This document shows, piece after piece, positions 34,520-43,531 of a stretch of 64,000 bases of DNA. The stretch comes from CADEED01 sp035502995 (GTDB lineage: Bacteria > Pseudomonadota > Gammaproteobacteria > Steroidobacterales > Steroidobacteraceae), in NCBI GenBank assembly GCA_035502995.1, contig DATJTW010000090.1, positions 1 to 64,000 on the forward strand, in the 5' to 3' direction. The notes below the pieces were generated by a model that did not search any database, was not told the DNA's origin, and saw nothing but the letters and a program-made list of their open reading frames with translations. Both the position numbers and the translations under genes were made by a program. Each line of letters starts with the position of its first letter. Position 1 is the first letter of the stretch.

Positions 34520-37072
34520 ATGCTTGGCGCCACCCTGGTCATCCTTTCCCTGATCGCCGCCGCCGCGTACGTCGCGAAGATCGGCACGGGCTTCACGCTG
34601 GTCTTCATCGGCGCCGTGCTGTTCATGGCCTACAAACGGCTGCCGCTCATCGTGTTCACGGCGGTGTTCACGGTGCTGCTCGCCGCGTACACGTTCGTGC
34701 CGCCCGCCTACGGAGTCTGGAAAGGGTTCCTCTGGGTGATGCTGGCCACGTTGTGGCTGTTCACGATCCGCCCGCTGCGCAAGGCCATCATCTCGCGGCC
34801 GTTCCTCAAGGCGTACATGCGCCTGCTGCCGTCGATGTCGCAGACGGAGAAGGAAGCGCTCGAGGCCGGCACCGTGTGGTGGGATGGCGAGCTGTTCTCC
34901 GGCAAGCCGCGGTTCGAGAAGCTGCTGGCGAGCAAGGCGCCGGTGCTCACCGCCGAGGAGCAGGCGTTCCTCGACGGTCCCTGCGAAGAGTTGTGCCGCG
35001 TCTACGACGACTGGGAAGTCACGCACAAGCGCGCGGACATGCCGAAGCACATCTGGGATTTCCTGAAGCAGAAGGGCTTCTTCGCGATGATCATCCCGAA
35101 GCGCTACGGCGGGCTCGAGTTCTCCGCGTACGCGCATTCGTGCGTGCTCGTGAAGCTCGCCAGCCGCTCGGGACTGCTGGCCGCGACCACGGCCGTGCCG
35201 AATTCGCTCGGCCCGGCGGAGCTGCTCAACCACTACGGCACCGACGAGCAGAAGAACTTCTATCTACCGCGCCTGGCGAAGGGTGAAGAGGTGCCGTGTT
35301 TCGCGCTGACCGGCCCGCGCGCCGGCTCGGACGCGGCGTCTCTGCCGGACACCGGCATCGTCTGCCGCGGCCAGTGGCAGGGGCAGGAGATCGTCGGCCT
35401 CAGGCTCAACTTCTCGAAGCGGTACATCACGCTGGCGCCGATCGCGACCGTCGTCGGCCTCGCGTTCCGCATGTACGACCCCGACAAACTACTCGGCGAG
35501 AAGACCGATCACGGCATAACCTGCGCGCTGATCCCGCGCGACACGCCGGGACTGTCGATCGGCCGCCGCCACTTCCCGCTGAACGTGCCGTTCCAGAACG
35601 GCCCGCTGGCCGGCAAGGACGTGTTCGTGCCGCTCGACTTCATCATCGGTGGTCCGAAGATGGCCGGCCAGGGCTGGCGCATGCTGGTGGAGCAGCTGTC
35701 GGTGGGCCGCTGCATCTCGCTGCCGTCGAATGCGACCGGCGGCGCGAAGGCCGGCGTGTTCGCCTCGGGCGCATACACGCGCATCCGCCGGCAGTTCAAC
35801 ATGCCGGTCGGCAAGTTCGAGGGCGTCGAGGCCGTCATCGCACGCATGGTCGGCTACACCTACACGATGGACGCGGCGCGCAGCGTGACCGCGGGGGCGA
35901 TCGACGGCGGCGAGAAACCGTCCGTGCCCTCGGCGATGCTCAAGTACCACGTCACCGAGATGGGCCGGCAGGTCGCGAACGACGCGATGGACGTGCACGG
36001 CGGCAAGGGCATCCAGCTCGGGCCACGCAACTATCTCGGCCGCAGCTACCAGGTGGTGCCGGTCGCGATCACGGTGGAAGGCGCGAACATCCTGACGCGC
36101 TCGCTGATCATCTTCGGCCAGGGCGCCGTGCGCTGCCATCCGTTCGTGCTGAAGGAGATGAACGCGGCGAAGAATCCCGATCGCAAGCAGGGCGTCGACC
36201 AGTTCGACGACGCGTTGTTCGGCCACATCGGCTTCACGATCAGCAACGCGGTGCGGTCGTTCGTGATGGCGCTGACGCATGCGCGCTTCACGCACGTGCC
36301 CGAGGTCGGCGAGACCAAGCGGTATTACCAGCACATCGTGCGGTTCTCGTCGTCGTTCGCGTTCGCCGTGGACGTGGCGATGCTGACGCTGGGCGGCTAC
36401 CTGAAGAAGAAGGAGAACCTCTCGGCGCGGCTCGGCGACGTGTTGTCGTCGATGTACCTCGCGTCGATGGTGCTGAAGCACCATGAAAACCAGGGCCGGC
36501 CGGCCGACGACCTGCCGGTCGTCGAATGGGCCTGCCGCAACCAGCTGTACAAGGCGCAGGAACAGCTGCACGACTTCCTGCGCAACTTCCCCAACCGTTT
36601 CCTCGGCGGCGTCATGCGCGCGCTGATCTTCCCGGGTGGCCGCGCATACTCCGCGCCCAGCGACCGTCTCGGCCGCACGCTCGCGGACTCCGTGCTGAAC
36701 GCCACCGACGTGCGCGACCGCCTGTGCCGCTTCGTCTATCGCACGCTCGAGCCGACGAACGCGCTCGGCCTGCTGCACGAGGCGCTGGTGATGTCGCAGT
36801 CCGCGGAGCCGCTGGAGAAACGCATCCGCGTCGAGGGCGTGAAGACCGGCAAGGTCACCGCGCTCGACCCGCCGGGCCAGATCCAGCAGGCGCTGGCGCA
36901 GGGCATCATCTCGGAGACCGAGGCCGCGATGCTGCGCGACTATGATCGCAAGGTCATGGAGCTGATCAGCGTCGACGACTTCGAGCCGCACGAGCTGGCC
37001 GCCCATGCCGGATCGGACGGGGCCGGATCCGACGACGCCGTCGCGGCAAACTACCCCGGCCAGGTTGCCTGA
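34520..37072 (+). CDS. fadE: Acyl-CoA dehydrogenase FadE
   Basis: The 850-residue protein catalyses the first step of fatty acid beta-oxidation. The N-terminus has two to three hydrophobic helices (residues about 1-80). The dehydrogenase core follows with MIIPKRYGGLEFSAYAHS, CFALTGPRAGSDAASL and the flavin region DVHGGKGIQLGPRNYLGRSY. A long C-terminal domain of about 250 residues is specific to the FadE class. Length is close to E. coli FadE (814). The next gene starts inside or just after its end. Confidence 0.96.
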   Translation: MLGATLVILSLIAAAAYVAKIGTGFTLVFIGAVLFMAYKRLPLIVFTAVFTVLLAAYTFVPPAYGVWKGFLWVMLATLWLFTIRPLRKAIISRPFLKAYMRLLPSMSQTEKEALEAGTVWWDGELFSGKPRFEKLLASKAPVLTAEEQAFLDGPCEELCRVYDDWEVTHKRADMPKHIWDFLKQKGFFAMIIPKRYGGLEFSAYAHSCVLVKLASRSGLLAATTAVPNSLGPAELLNHYGTDEQKNFYLPRLAKGEEVPCFALTGPRAGSDAASLPDTGIVCRGQWQGQEIVGLRLNFSKRYITLAPIATVVGLAFRMYDPDKLLGEKTDHGITCALIPRDTPGLSIGRRHFPLNVPFQNGPLAGKDVFVPLDFIIGGPKMAGQGWRMLVEQLSVGRCISLPSNATGGAKAGVFASGAYTRIRRQFNMPVGKFEGVEAVIARMVGYTYTMDAARSVTAGAIDGGEKPSVPSAMLKYHVTEMGRQVANDAMDVHGGKGIQLGPRNYLGRSYQVVPVAITVEGANILTRSLIIFGQGAVRCHPFVLKEMNAAKNPDRKQGVDQFDDALFGHIGFTISNAVRSFVMALTHARFTHVPEVGETKRYYQHIVRFSSSFAFAVDVAMLTLGGYLKKKENLSARLGDVLSSMYLASMVLKHHENQGRPADDLPVVEWACRNQLYKAQEQLHDFLRNFPNRFLGGVMRALIFPGGRAYSAPSDRLGRTLADSVLNATDVRDRLCRFVYRTLEPTNALGLLHEALVMSQSAEPLEKRIRVEGVKTGKVTALDPPGQIQQALAQGIISETEAAMLRDYDRKVMELISVDDFEPHELAAHAGSDGAGSDDAVAANYPGQVA

Positions 37073-38273
37073 GCGTCGAGGAGTTCCGCTGAGCGACCTG
37101 CCCGTCCCGAGCCCGCCCGCCGCGCCGCCCGTCCCGGTAGTCAGCCTGCCGGAACCGCCGGCGCCGCAGACGCTCGTCTGCGCGAACTGCGGCCAGTCGC
37201 TGGCCGGCGAGTACTGCGCCGCCTGCGGCCAGCGGCACGAGCCGCACGTGCACACCGTCGGCCATTTCGCCGGCGAGGCGTTCGAGAGCATCTCGCACGC
37301 CGATTCCCGCCTGTGGCGCACGCTGCTCTATCTACTGATCCGGCCCGGCTTCCTGACCCGCGAATTCTTCGCCGGCCGGCGCGTGCGCTATCTGCCGCCG
37401 TTCCGCCTGTACCTGGTGATCAGCGTGCTGTTCTTCGTCGTCATCGGACTCGGTGGCGGCGACAAGGACGAGATCGAGATCGCGAAGCCGAAGACCGCCG
37501 AGGACGTCGCGGCGTTCAACGCCGTCGCCGACCAGTTCGCGGCGAAGAAATTCGGGCCGATGTCCGAGGAGCAGAGCGCGAAGGTGGCGGCGCAGCTGCG
37601 CGCCATCGCCGCGAAGCAGGCCGCGGAGATCGAGGCGAAACAGGCCGCGAAGGATGGCAAGGTCCCGGCGGCGGCTGGCGCGACCGGTGCCGCGGCCAAA
37701 CCGGCCGACGACGCCGACGACAAGGACGTCAACCTGATGACCGGCGAAGGCGTCGAGAACGGCATCAGCCAGTTCTGCGCGGACTTCTCGATCGGCGACG
37801 CCAAGGACCCGACGCCGAAGAACGCGAACCGCAAGAGCGTGTCGCGCTGGTGCAAGCGGTTCAGCGAGCGCGGGGCCAGCGCGGTCGGCGAGGCGATCGC
37901 GCACAACATCCCACGCGCGATGTTCGTGTTCCTGCCGTTGCTGGCGCTGTGCATGAAGGCCCTGTACTGGCGGCCGAAGCGCTACTACGTCGAGCACCTG
38001 TTGTTCCTGATCCACAACCATGCCTTCGTCTTCCTGACGATGGCCATCGTGATGTTGATCGGCATGATCCCGTTCGTCGGCGACTACGCCTGGCCGGTGT
38101 ACTGGGCAGCGTTCTTCTACATGGCGTGGTACATCTACCGCGCGATGCGCAACGTCTACGGCCAGGGCCGCGCGCTGACGCTCGCCAAGTATTTCACGCT
38201 GTTCTGGGTGTACTTCTTCGCCGGCTTCGGCGTGTTCCTACTCACCGCCATCTACAGCGCGATGACGTTCTGA
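37065..38273 (+). CDS. DUF3667 family membrane protein
   Basis: The product of about 400 residues has a zinc-ribbon-like CANCGQSLAGEYCAACGQRH, then HFAGEAFESISHADSRLWRTL and PGFLTREFFAGRRVRYLPPFRLYLV. A Lys/Ala-rich soluble insert follows, then four C-terminal membrane helices. This is the DUF3667 layout; its function is unknown. The start is uncertain. ATG 37005 and TTG 37065 overlap fadE, while a CTG at 37089 has a perfectly placed GAGGAG (37078-37083) five bases before it. Confidence 0.85.
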   Translation: MPERRGVPLSDLPVPSPPAAPPVPVVSLPEPPAPQTLVCANCGQSLAGEYCAACGQRHEPHVHTVGHFAGEAFESISHADSRLWRTLLYLLIRPGFLTREFFAGRRVRYLPPFRLYLVISVLFFVVIGLGGGDKDEIEIAKPKTAEDVAAFNAVADQFAAKKFGPMSEEQSAKVAAQLRAIAAKQAAEIEAKQAAKDGKVPAAAGATGAAAKPADDADDKDVNLMTGEGVENGISQFCADFSIGDAKDPTPKNANRKSVSRWCKRFSERGASAVGEAIAHNIPRAMFVFLPLLALCMKALYWRPKRYYVEHLLFLIHNHAFVFLTMAIVMLIGMIPFVGDYAWPVYWAAFFYMAWYIYRAMRNVYGQGRALTLAKYFTLFWVYFFAGFGVFLLTAIYSAMTF

Positions 38274-38293
38274 CCCTTCACGAGGAGATTCCC

Positions 38294-38719
38294 ATGCGTG
38301 CCACCACCCTGATCTGCACCCTCGCCGCCACCGCGCTGCTCTCGCTGCCCGTGCTCGCCGACCGCACGCCCGCGCCGGCCGGCGCCGAGGTGTACATCGT
38401 GTCGCCGAAGGACGGCGCGAAGGTGAAGAGCCCCGTCACCGTCGTGTTCGGGTTGAAGGGCATGGGCGTCGCGCCCGCCGGCATCAAGTTCGACAACACC
38501 GGCCACCACCACCTGCTGATCGACAGCGAGCTGCCGGCCGATCTCTCGCAGCCGCTGCCGGCCAACGAGAAGACCGTGCATTTCGGCAAGGGCCAGACGG
38601 AAACCAGCCTGACGCTGACGCCCGGGAAGCACACGCTGCAGCTGGTGCTCGGCGATTCGCTGCACGTGCCGCATGACCCGGCCGTGGTGTCGAAGAAGAT
38701 CACCATCACGGTGGAGTGA
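38294..38719 (+). CDS. DUF4399 secreted protein
   Basis: The 141-residue protein has a signal peptide (LICTLAATALLSLPVLA) and the DUF4399 core (VYIVSPKDGAKVKSPVTVVF, NTGHHHLLID, FGKGQTETSLTL, TLQLVLGDSLHVPHDP). The family is periplasmic and of unknown role; the conserved HHH could bind metal. GAGGAGATTCCC precedes the ATG. It follows the DUF3667 gene by 20 bases and is probably cotranscribed. Confidence 0.9.
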   Translation: MRATTLICTLAATALLSLPVLADRTPAPAGAEVYIVSPKDGAKVKSPVTVVFGLKGMGVAPAGIKFDNTGHHHLLIDSELPADLSQPLPANEKTVHFGKGQTETSLTLTPGKHTLQLVLGDSLHVPHDPAVVSKKITITVE

Positions 38720-38759
38720 CCGCCACGGTTCGACGCGGTAAAAGGCGGTCATGACCGCC
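38717..38759 (+). promoter_or_regulatory. Nested inverted repeats covering the dinB start codon
   Basis: TGACCGCC (38717-38724), GGCGGTCA (38744-38751) and TGACCGCC (38752-38759) form two mutually exclusive pairings. The second and third copies make a perfect 16-bp palindrome, GGCGGTCATGACCGCC, centred on the dinB ATG. It could be a DNA operator or an RNA structure controlling initiation. Confidence 0.55.
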
Positions 38760-40103
38760 CCGCGCGCCATCCTGCACGTCGATATGGACGCGTTCTACGC
38801 GTCCGTGGAGCAGCGCGACCGGCCCGAGCTGCGCGGTCAGCCGGTGATCGTCGGCGGCACGAGCAATCGTGGCGTAGTCGCGGCGGCGAGTTACGAGGTC
38901 CGCAAGTTCGGCGTGCGCTCGGCGATGCCGATCCGCGAAGCACTGCGCCGTTGTCCGCACGCGATCTGCGTGACGCCGCGCATGTCGGTGTACCGCGATG
39001 TCTCGCACCAGGTGTTCGCCGTCTTCCACGAGTACACGCCGGTGGTCGAGGGACTGTCCCTCGACGAGGCCTTCCTCGACGTCACGGCCAGCCTCGCTCT
39101 GAAGGGCGACGCCGTGACGATCGCGCGGAACATCAAGGCCGGCATCCGCGCGGCGACACAGCTCGGCGCATCGGTCGGCGTCGCTCCCAACAAACTGTGC
39201 GCGAAGATCGGCTCGGACCTGAACAAGCCGGACGGGCTGACCATCATCACGCCGGAGAACGCGCGCAGCGTGCTCGATCCGCTGAGCGTGCGCCGCCTGC
39301 CCGGCCTCGGCCGCAAGCTCGGCGAACGCGTCGAAGCGGCCGGCCTCACGACGTTCGCCGCGCTGCGCACGGCGCCGGACGCCGTGTTGTGGCCCATCTT
39401 CGGCCGCGATTCGCAGCGCATGCGCGATCGCGCCGCCGGCATCGACGACCGCCCCGTGATGTCGGAGTGGGACGAGAAATCGATCAGCGCCGAGGAGACG
39501 TTCTTCTCCGACATCGGCGACGCCGCGCGCCTGCAGTCCGAGGTGATGCGTCTCGCCGATCGCGCCGGCACGCGCATGCGCGCGCAGAACCTCGCCACCG
39601 GCTGCGTGCAGGTGAAGATCCGCCGCGCGGATTTCACGACGTTCACGCGGCAGAAGCGTTTCGAACCGACGACCACGGACTCGCGCACCATCGCCAAGGT
39701 CGCCGCGGCGCTGCTGACCGCCTGGCTCGCCGAGCAGCCGCGCGCGAAGGTGCGGTTGTTAGGCGTGGGCGTGAACCACCTGCATGCCGCGGACCAGATG
39801 GATCTGTTCGCATCACCGGTAGCGGCCGCGGCCGGCAACTCGGCGACGGCGCTGGACGTCACCGTCGACCAGATCCGCGAGCGCTTCGGGAACCTGGCGG
39901 TCCGCCGCGGCAGCTCGCTGCCCGAAGCGCGGGGTGCGGACGAATCCGGCGAGGATATGTCCGAGAAGGCCCCGAGCCGTGCCCGCGAACGGGCCGGGAT
40001 GCGCAGTGCCGCGCGGCCCGCACCGGCCGCCGCCCCGACCGGGTCCTCCCGCTCGTCTTCTGACAAACCGGCGCGCCCGCCCGGCAACCCGCCCCGCCGC
40101 TGA
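38751..40103 (+). CDS. dinB: DNA polymerase IV (Y family)
   Basis: The 450-residue translesion polymerase begins ILHVDMDAFYASVEQRD and has the catalytic acidic pair in LSLDEAFLDVT. The clamp-binding motif QMDLF is at residues 349-353. E. coli Pol IV ends at 351 residues. Here roughly 30 residues (ALDVTVDQIRERFG) follow as in many homologues, and then a 65-residue Arg/Pro/Ala-rich disordered tail. The start codon sits in a palindrome. Confidence 0.95.
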   Translation: MTAPRAILHVDMDAFYASVEQRDRPELRGQPVIVGGTSNRGVVAAASYEVRKFGVRSAMPIREALRRCPHAICVTPRMSVYRDVSHQVFAVFHEYTPVVEGLSLDEAFLDVTASLALKGDAVTIARNIKAGIRAATQLGASVGVAPNKLCAKIGSDLNKPDGLTIITPENARSVLDPLSVRRLPGLGRKLGERVEAAGLTTFAALRTAPDAVLWPIFGRDSQRMRDRAAGIDDRPVMSEWDEKSISAEETFFSDIGDAARLQSEVMRLADRAGTRMRAQNLATGCVQVKIRRADFTTFTRQKRFEPTTTDSRTIAKVAAALLTAWLAEQPRAKVRLLGVGVNHLHAADQMDLFASPVAAAAGNSATALDVTVDQIRERFGNLAVRRGSSLPEARGADESGEDMSEKAPSRARERAGMRSAARPAPAAAPTGSSRSSSDKPARPPGNPPRR

Positions 40104-40224
40104 TTCCCCGGGATTCGAACCCCGTGACATACTCGCCGCCGTTCCAGAGGCTGCCGCCACTCCCAACGCCGCCGTAGCGGCGGCGTCCGTATATTCAAAA
40201 CTCTCAGCAGCCCAGCCCGTCGCC
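40104..40224 (+). other. Gap upstream of gspA with perfect stem-loop
   Basis: ACGCCGCCG (40166-40174) pairs perfectly with CGGCGGCGT (40178-40186) around a TAG loop, 38 bases before the gspA ATG, with no T-run. Earlier in the gap, GGGATTCGAACCCC (40110-40123) looks like the T-arm of a tRNA on the minus strand. No tRNA body surrounds it. Confidence 0.5.
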
Positions 40225-41838
40225 ATGTACGCCTCCTTCTTCGGACTCAACGAGAAGCCGTTCTCGATCACCCCGGACCCGCGGTACCTGTTCCTCTCGG
40301 AACGGCACGCGGAGGCCCTGGCGCATCTCGTCTACGGCATCAACGAGGCCGGCGGCTTCATTCAGCTGACGGGCGAGGTCGGCACGGGCAAGACGACCGT
40401 GGTCCGTTCGCTGCTGGCCCAGGCGCCGAAGCACGCGGAAATCGCGCTGATCCTGAATCCGCGCATGACGCCGTCGGAGTTCCTGCTGGCGATCTGCGAG
40501 GAGCTGGGCATCTCGGTGGCGCCGGAGTCCGAGCACAGCCTCAAGGACCTGGTCGACCTGCTGAGCTTCCACCTGCTCGGCGCGCACGCGCAGGGCAAAC
40601 GCATCGTGCTGGTCGTCGACGAGGCACAGAACCTCGCCGTCGAGGTGCTCGAGCAGGTGCGCCTGCTGACCAATCTCGAGACCGAAACCCAGAAGCTGCT
40701 GCAGATCATCCTGATCGGTCAGCCCGAGCTGCGTGAGCTGCTGTCGCGCACCGAGCTCCGGCAGCTCGCGCAACGCATCACCGGCCGTTACCACCTCGAC
40801 CCGCTGTCGGGCGAGGAAGCCGCGGCGTACGTGCGGCATCGGCTGCGCGTCGCCGGCTCGACGCGCGAGATCTTCTCGAACGGCGCGTTGCGCGAGATCC
40901 AGCGGTTGTCGGGCGGCGTGCCGCGCCTCATCAACATCATCGCGGACCGCGCGCTGCTCGGCGCGTTCACCGAGGACCGGCACGTCGTCAGCGGCAGCGT
41001 CGTGCGCCGCGCCGCCGGCGAGGTGTTCGGCAGGTCGATCCAGCCGCGCTGGCTGCCGTTCGCGGCCGCCGGCGCCGTCGGTGCCGTCGCGGTAGTTAGT
41101 GGCCTGCTGCTGGTGCCGCGGCTGCTGGCGACGCCGGCCGCCATCTCGCCCGTGCAGACCGTGGCCGCCGCACCGTCCGCAACGCCCGCCGCGGCGCCGC
41201 CCGCCGCCGCGCCCGACCTCGATCAATTGCTGACGCGCTACGACGCCGAGACCGATCCCGACGATGCCTTCAACAAGCTGTTCGCGCTCTGGGGCATCCG
41301 CTACGTCGCCGGCCGCGTCGATCCCTGCTCGCAGGCGATGCAGTCCGGGCTCGAGTGCCTGACGCAGCGCGGCTCGCTGGCGCAGCTGCGCCTCTTCAAT
41401 CGTCCCGCCGTGCTGAACGTCATCGACTCCGCCGGCAAGGCGCACCAGCTGGTGCTCGCCGGTCTCGACGACGAACACGCGCAGGTCGATCTCGGCGGCG
41501 CGCAACGCGAGGTCGGCATCGGCGACCTGTCGCGCAGCTGGTTCGGCGACTACGTGTTGCTGTGGAAGCCCGCCGCCGGCGATTCGCAGCCGCTGGCGCT
41601 GGGCGCGCGCAGTGCGCGCGTGAAATGGCTGCGCGACAGCCTGCGGCGCGTCAGCGGCCTGCCCGCCGACGCCGGCGACGACCGCTTCGATCCCGCACTG
41701 GTCACGCTGGTCGAGGATTTCCAGCGCAAGAACCGCCTCGCCGTCGACGGCATCGCCGGCGTGCAGACCCAGGTGGCGCTCGACGCCGCGTTGAACGACG
41801 CCGCGACACCTTTCCTCCGCAACGGCGCCGGGAGTTAG
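40225..41838 (+). CDS. gspA: GspA/ExeA-type AAA ATPase with peptidoglycan-binding domain
   Basis: The 537-residue protein starts MYASFFGLNEKPFSITPDPR, the hallmark of ExeA/GspA. Walker A GEVGTGKTT is at residues 50-58 and Walker B is IVLVVDEAQN. One membrane helix (about 272-295) follows, then a periplasmic region ending in a peptidoglycan-binding domain (VTLVEDFQRKNRLAVDGIAGVQT). In Aeromonas the ExeA-ExeB complex helps the type II secretin through the cell wall. gspB follows after six bases; no gspC-M genes are in the window. Confidence 0.93.
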   Translation: MYASFFGLNEKPFSITPDPRYLFLSERHAEALAHLVYGINEAGGFIQLTGEVGTGKTTVVRSLLAQAPKHAEIALILNPRMTPSEFLLAICEELGISVAPESEHSLKDLVDLLSFHLLGAHAQGKRIVLVVDEAQNLAVEVLEQVRLLTNLETETQKLLQIILIGQPELRELLSRTELRQLAQRITGRYHLDPLSGEEAAAYVRHRLRVAGSTREIFSNGALREIQRLSGGVPRLINIIADRALLGAFTEDRHVVSGSVVRRAAGEVFGRSIQPRWLPFAAAGAVGAVAVVSGLLLVPRLLATPAAISPVQTVAAAPSATPAAAPPAAAPDLDQLLTRYDAETDPDDAFNKLFALWGIRYVAGRVDPCSQAMQSGLECLTQRGSLAQLRLFNRPAVLNVIDSAGKAHQLVLAGLDDEHAQVDLGGAQREVGIGDLSRSWFGDYVLLWKPAAGDSQPLALGARSARVKWLRDSLRRVSGLPADAGDDRFDPALVTLVEDFQRKNRLAVDGIAGVQTQVALDAALNDAATPFLRNGAGS

Positions 41839-41844
41839 TCCGCA

Positions 41845-42570
41845 GTGTCCTTCATTCTCGACGCGCTGAAGAAATCCGAGACCGATCGCCAGCGGCAGAC
41901 GTCGCCGGCCCTGTTCGAGGTCAAGGTGGCCGCGCCGCGCCGCCGGTTCCCGCTGTGGGCGGTCGGCCTGGCGGTGTTGTTGGGCGTGAACTTCGTCGTG
42001 CTGGCCTGGGTGCTGCTGCGCTCGCCGACGTCGGCGACCGCCAGCGGCGCCGCGCCGGTGTCGGGCAACGCACCGGTGGCTACGCCGGCGCCCGCAATCG
42101 TGACCGAGCAGAAAGGCATGGTCACGCTGACGATGCCCGCCGACGCGACGTCCACCGTCACCGTGTCGCCGAATCGCCCGCCCGACGCCGGCATCGTCGC
42201 GCCGAGCAATGCGCCGCCGCTGGCCGAGGAACCGCTGCTGTCCGGCGGCGAGCCGACGGTGCCGCCCAACTACAACGCCAACGACTACGCGCCGGCCGTG
42301 ACGCCGGCCGAGGCGAATGCCGCGACCGCCGGGCGCGACAGCGGCATTCCATCCCGCGACGAGGTGCTCGCGCAGGGCACGCAGCTGCCCGAGCTGCGTC
42401 TCGACCTGCACGTGTACGCGGCGAAGCCGCAGGACCGCTTCGTGTTCATCAACATGCGCAAGCTGCGCGAGGGCGAGTCGCTGCCCGAGGGCGTGCGCGT
42501 GGAGGCGATCACGCTGCACGGCGCCGAGCTGTCCTACCGCGGCAAGCGGTTCACGCTCGAGGGGAACTGA
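41845..42570 (+). CDS. gspB: GspB-like general secretion protein
   Basis: The 241-residue product starts with GTG and reads MSFILDALKKSETDRQR, the standard GspB/ExeB N-terminus. One membrane helix follows (residues about 37-57, WAVGLAVLLGVNFVVLAWVLL), then a Pro/Ala-rich linker and a C-terminal GspB domain (LPELRLDLHVYAAKPQDRFVFI). It partners GspA in secretin assembly. The C-terminus is compact and looks complete. Confidence 0.92.
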   Translation: MSFILDALKKSETDRQRQTSPALFEVKVAAPRRRFPLWAVGLAVLLGVNFVVLAWVLLRSPTSATASGAAPVSGNAPVATPAPAIVTEQKGMVTLTMPADATSTVTVSPNRPPDAGIVAPSNAPPLAEEPLLSGGEPTVPPNYNANDYAPAVTPAEANAATAGRDSGIPSRDEVLAQGTQLPELRLDLHVYAAKPQDRFVFINMRKLREGESLPEGVRVEAITLHGAELSYRGKRFTLEGN

Positions 42571-42581
42571 CCGGTCGGTGA

Positions 42582-43037
42582 CTAGTTAGGCGAAGCCGCC
42601 GGCGCGGGCGCCGGCGCCGTTTCGACCGGCCGCTTCTGCGCCTCCCAGTCGAGCCAGTCGCCGTCGAGATGGCGCAGCTTCGTGAAGCCCGCCTTCCGCA
42701 GGACGTCTTCCGCCAGCGCCACGCGCCGGCCGCTCCGGCAATACAGCACCACTTCCTGGTCGCGCAGCGGGCCGAGCTCGCCGAGACGCTCGGCGATCTG
42801 GTCGTGCGAGACGTTGCGCGCGCCGGGCACGTGACCGGCGGCGAATTCCGCCGGCGTGCGCACGTCGAGCACGACGACGGCAGGCTGCTTCCCGAGCTTC
42901 GCCAGCAGGTCGGCCTGGCTGATGCGCGGCGCGGCTTCGGTGGCGACCGGCGGCGCGGCCGCCGGCGGCGGCGGATCCGCGCTCGCCGCGACCGGAAGGG
43001 CTGCGAGCAACGCGACGACGAGGTCGAATCTTTTCAT
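42582..43037 (-). CDS. Periplasmic rhodanese-like protein
   Basis: The 151-residue protein has a signal peptide (VVALLAALPVAASA), a Pro-rich linker and one rhodanese domain with VVVLDVRTPAEFAAGHVPGA and active-site loop YCRSGRRVALA. The catalytic cysteine is present in CRSGRR. Its substrate is unknown. It ends with a Pro/Ala tail, 11 bases from the convergent gspB stop. It follows the acetyltransferase gene by one base. Confidence 0.92.
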   Translation of the reverse strand: MKRFDLVVALLAALPVAASADPPPPAAAPPVATEAAPRISQADLLAKLGKQPAVVVLDVRTPAEFAAGHVPGARNVSHDQIAERLGELGPLRDQEVVLYCRSGRRVALAEDVLRKAGFTKLRHLDGDWLDWEAQKRPVETAPAPAPAASPN

Positions 43038-43038
43038 C

Positions 43039-43518
43039 TCAGGTCTCCGCGGCGAGCTTGCCGATCTCGACCGGCGTGAGCCGGTGCACGATCCACTCGG
43101 TCATCGGGCGCGCGCCCAGCGATTTGTAGAACCGCAGCGCCGGCTCGTTCCAGTCGAGCACGGCCCACTCCATGCGCCCGCAGTTGCGCGCCTGCGCGAT
43201 GCGCGCCAGCTCGCGCAGCAGCGCGCGGCCGATGCCGTGCGAACGCAGCGCCGGTCGCACGAACAGGTCCTCGAGATACAGGCCGGGCCGCGCGACGAAC
43301 GTCGAGAAGTTGAAGAAGTACAACGCGAAGCCCGCGGGCTCGCCGTTCCACTCCGCGATCAGCACGCGGATCACCGGGTTCGGCGCTTCCAGCTCGCGAC
43401 GGAAATCGGCGTCGGTGCCCTTCGCCTCGGGCAGCAGTTTTTCGTAATCGGCGAGCTCGCGGACCAGATTGGCGATCAGCGGCGCGTCGTCGGGCGTGGC
43501 GGGACGGATCTTCAGCAT
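43039..43518 (-). CDS. GNAT acetyltransferase, diamine (SSAT)-like
   Basis: The 159-residue protein has the GNAT acetyl-CoA loop (LRSHGIGRALLRELA). It also has features of the spermidine/diamine acetyltransferase group: DYEKL near the start, LYLEDLFVRP, and EWAVLDWNEPALRFYKSLGA. The polyamine substrate is therefore likely but unproven. The rhodanese gene starts one base after its stop, so the pair is cotranscribed. Confidence 0.9.
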   Translation of the reverse strand: MLKIRPATPDDAPLIANLVRELADYEKLLPEAKGTDADFRRELEAPNPVIRVLIAEWNGEPAGFALYFFNFSTFVARPGLYLEDLFVRPALRSHGIGRALLRELARIAQARNCGRMEWAVLDWNEPALRFYKSLGARPMTEWIVHRLTPVEIGKLAAET

Positions 43519-43531
43519 GGTCGGTTGCAGC

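Noticed and set aside
38744..38759. LexA box at dinB
   Set aside because: The palindrome is GGCGGTCATGACCGCC and does not match the CTGT-N8-ACAG pattern.
40110..40123. tRNA gene on the minus strand before gspA
   Set aside because: Only a T-arm-like hairpin is present; D-arm, anticodon arm and CCA end are missing.
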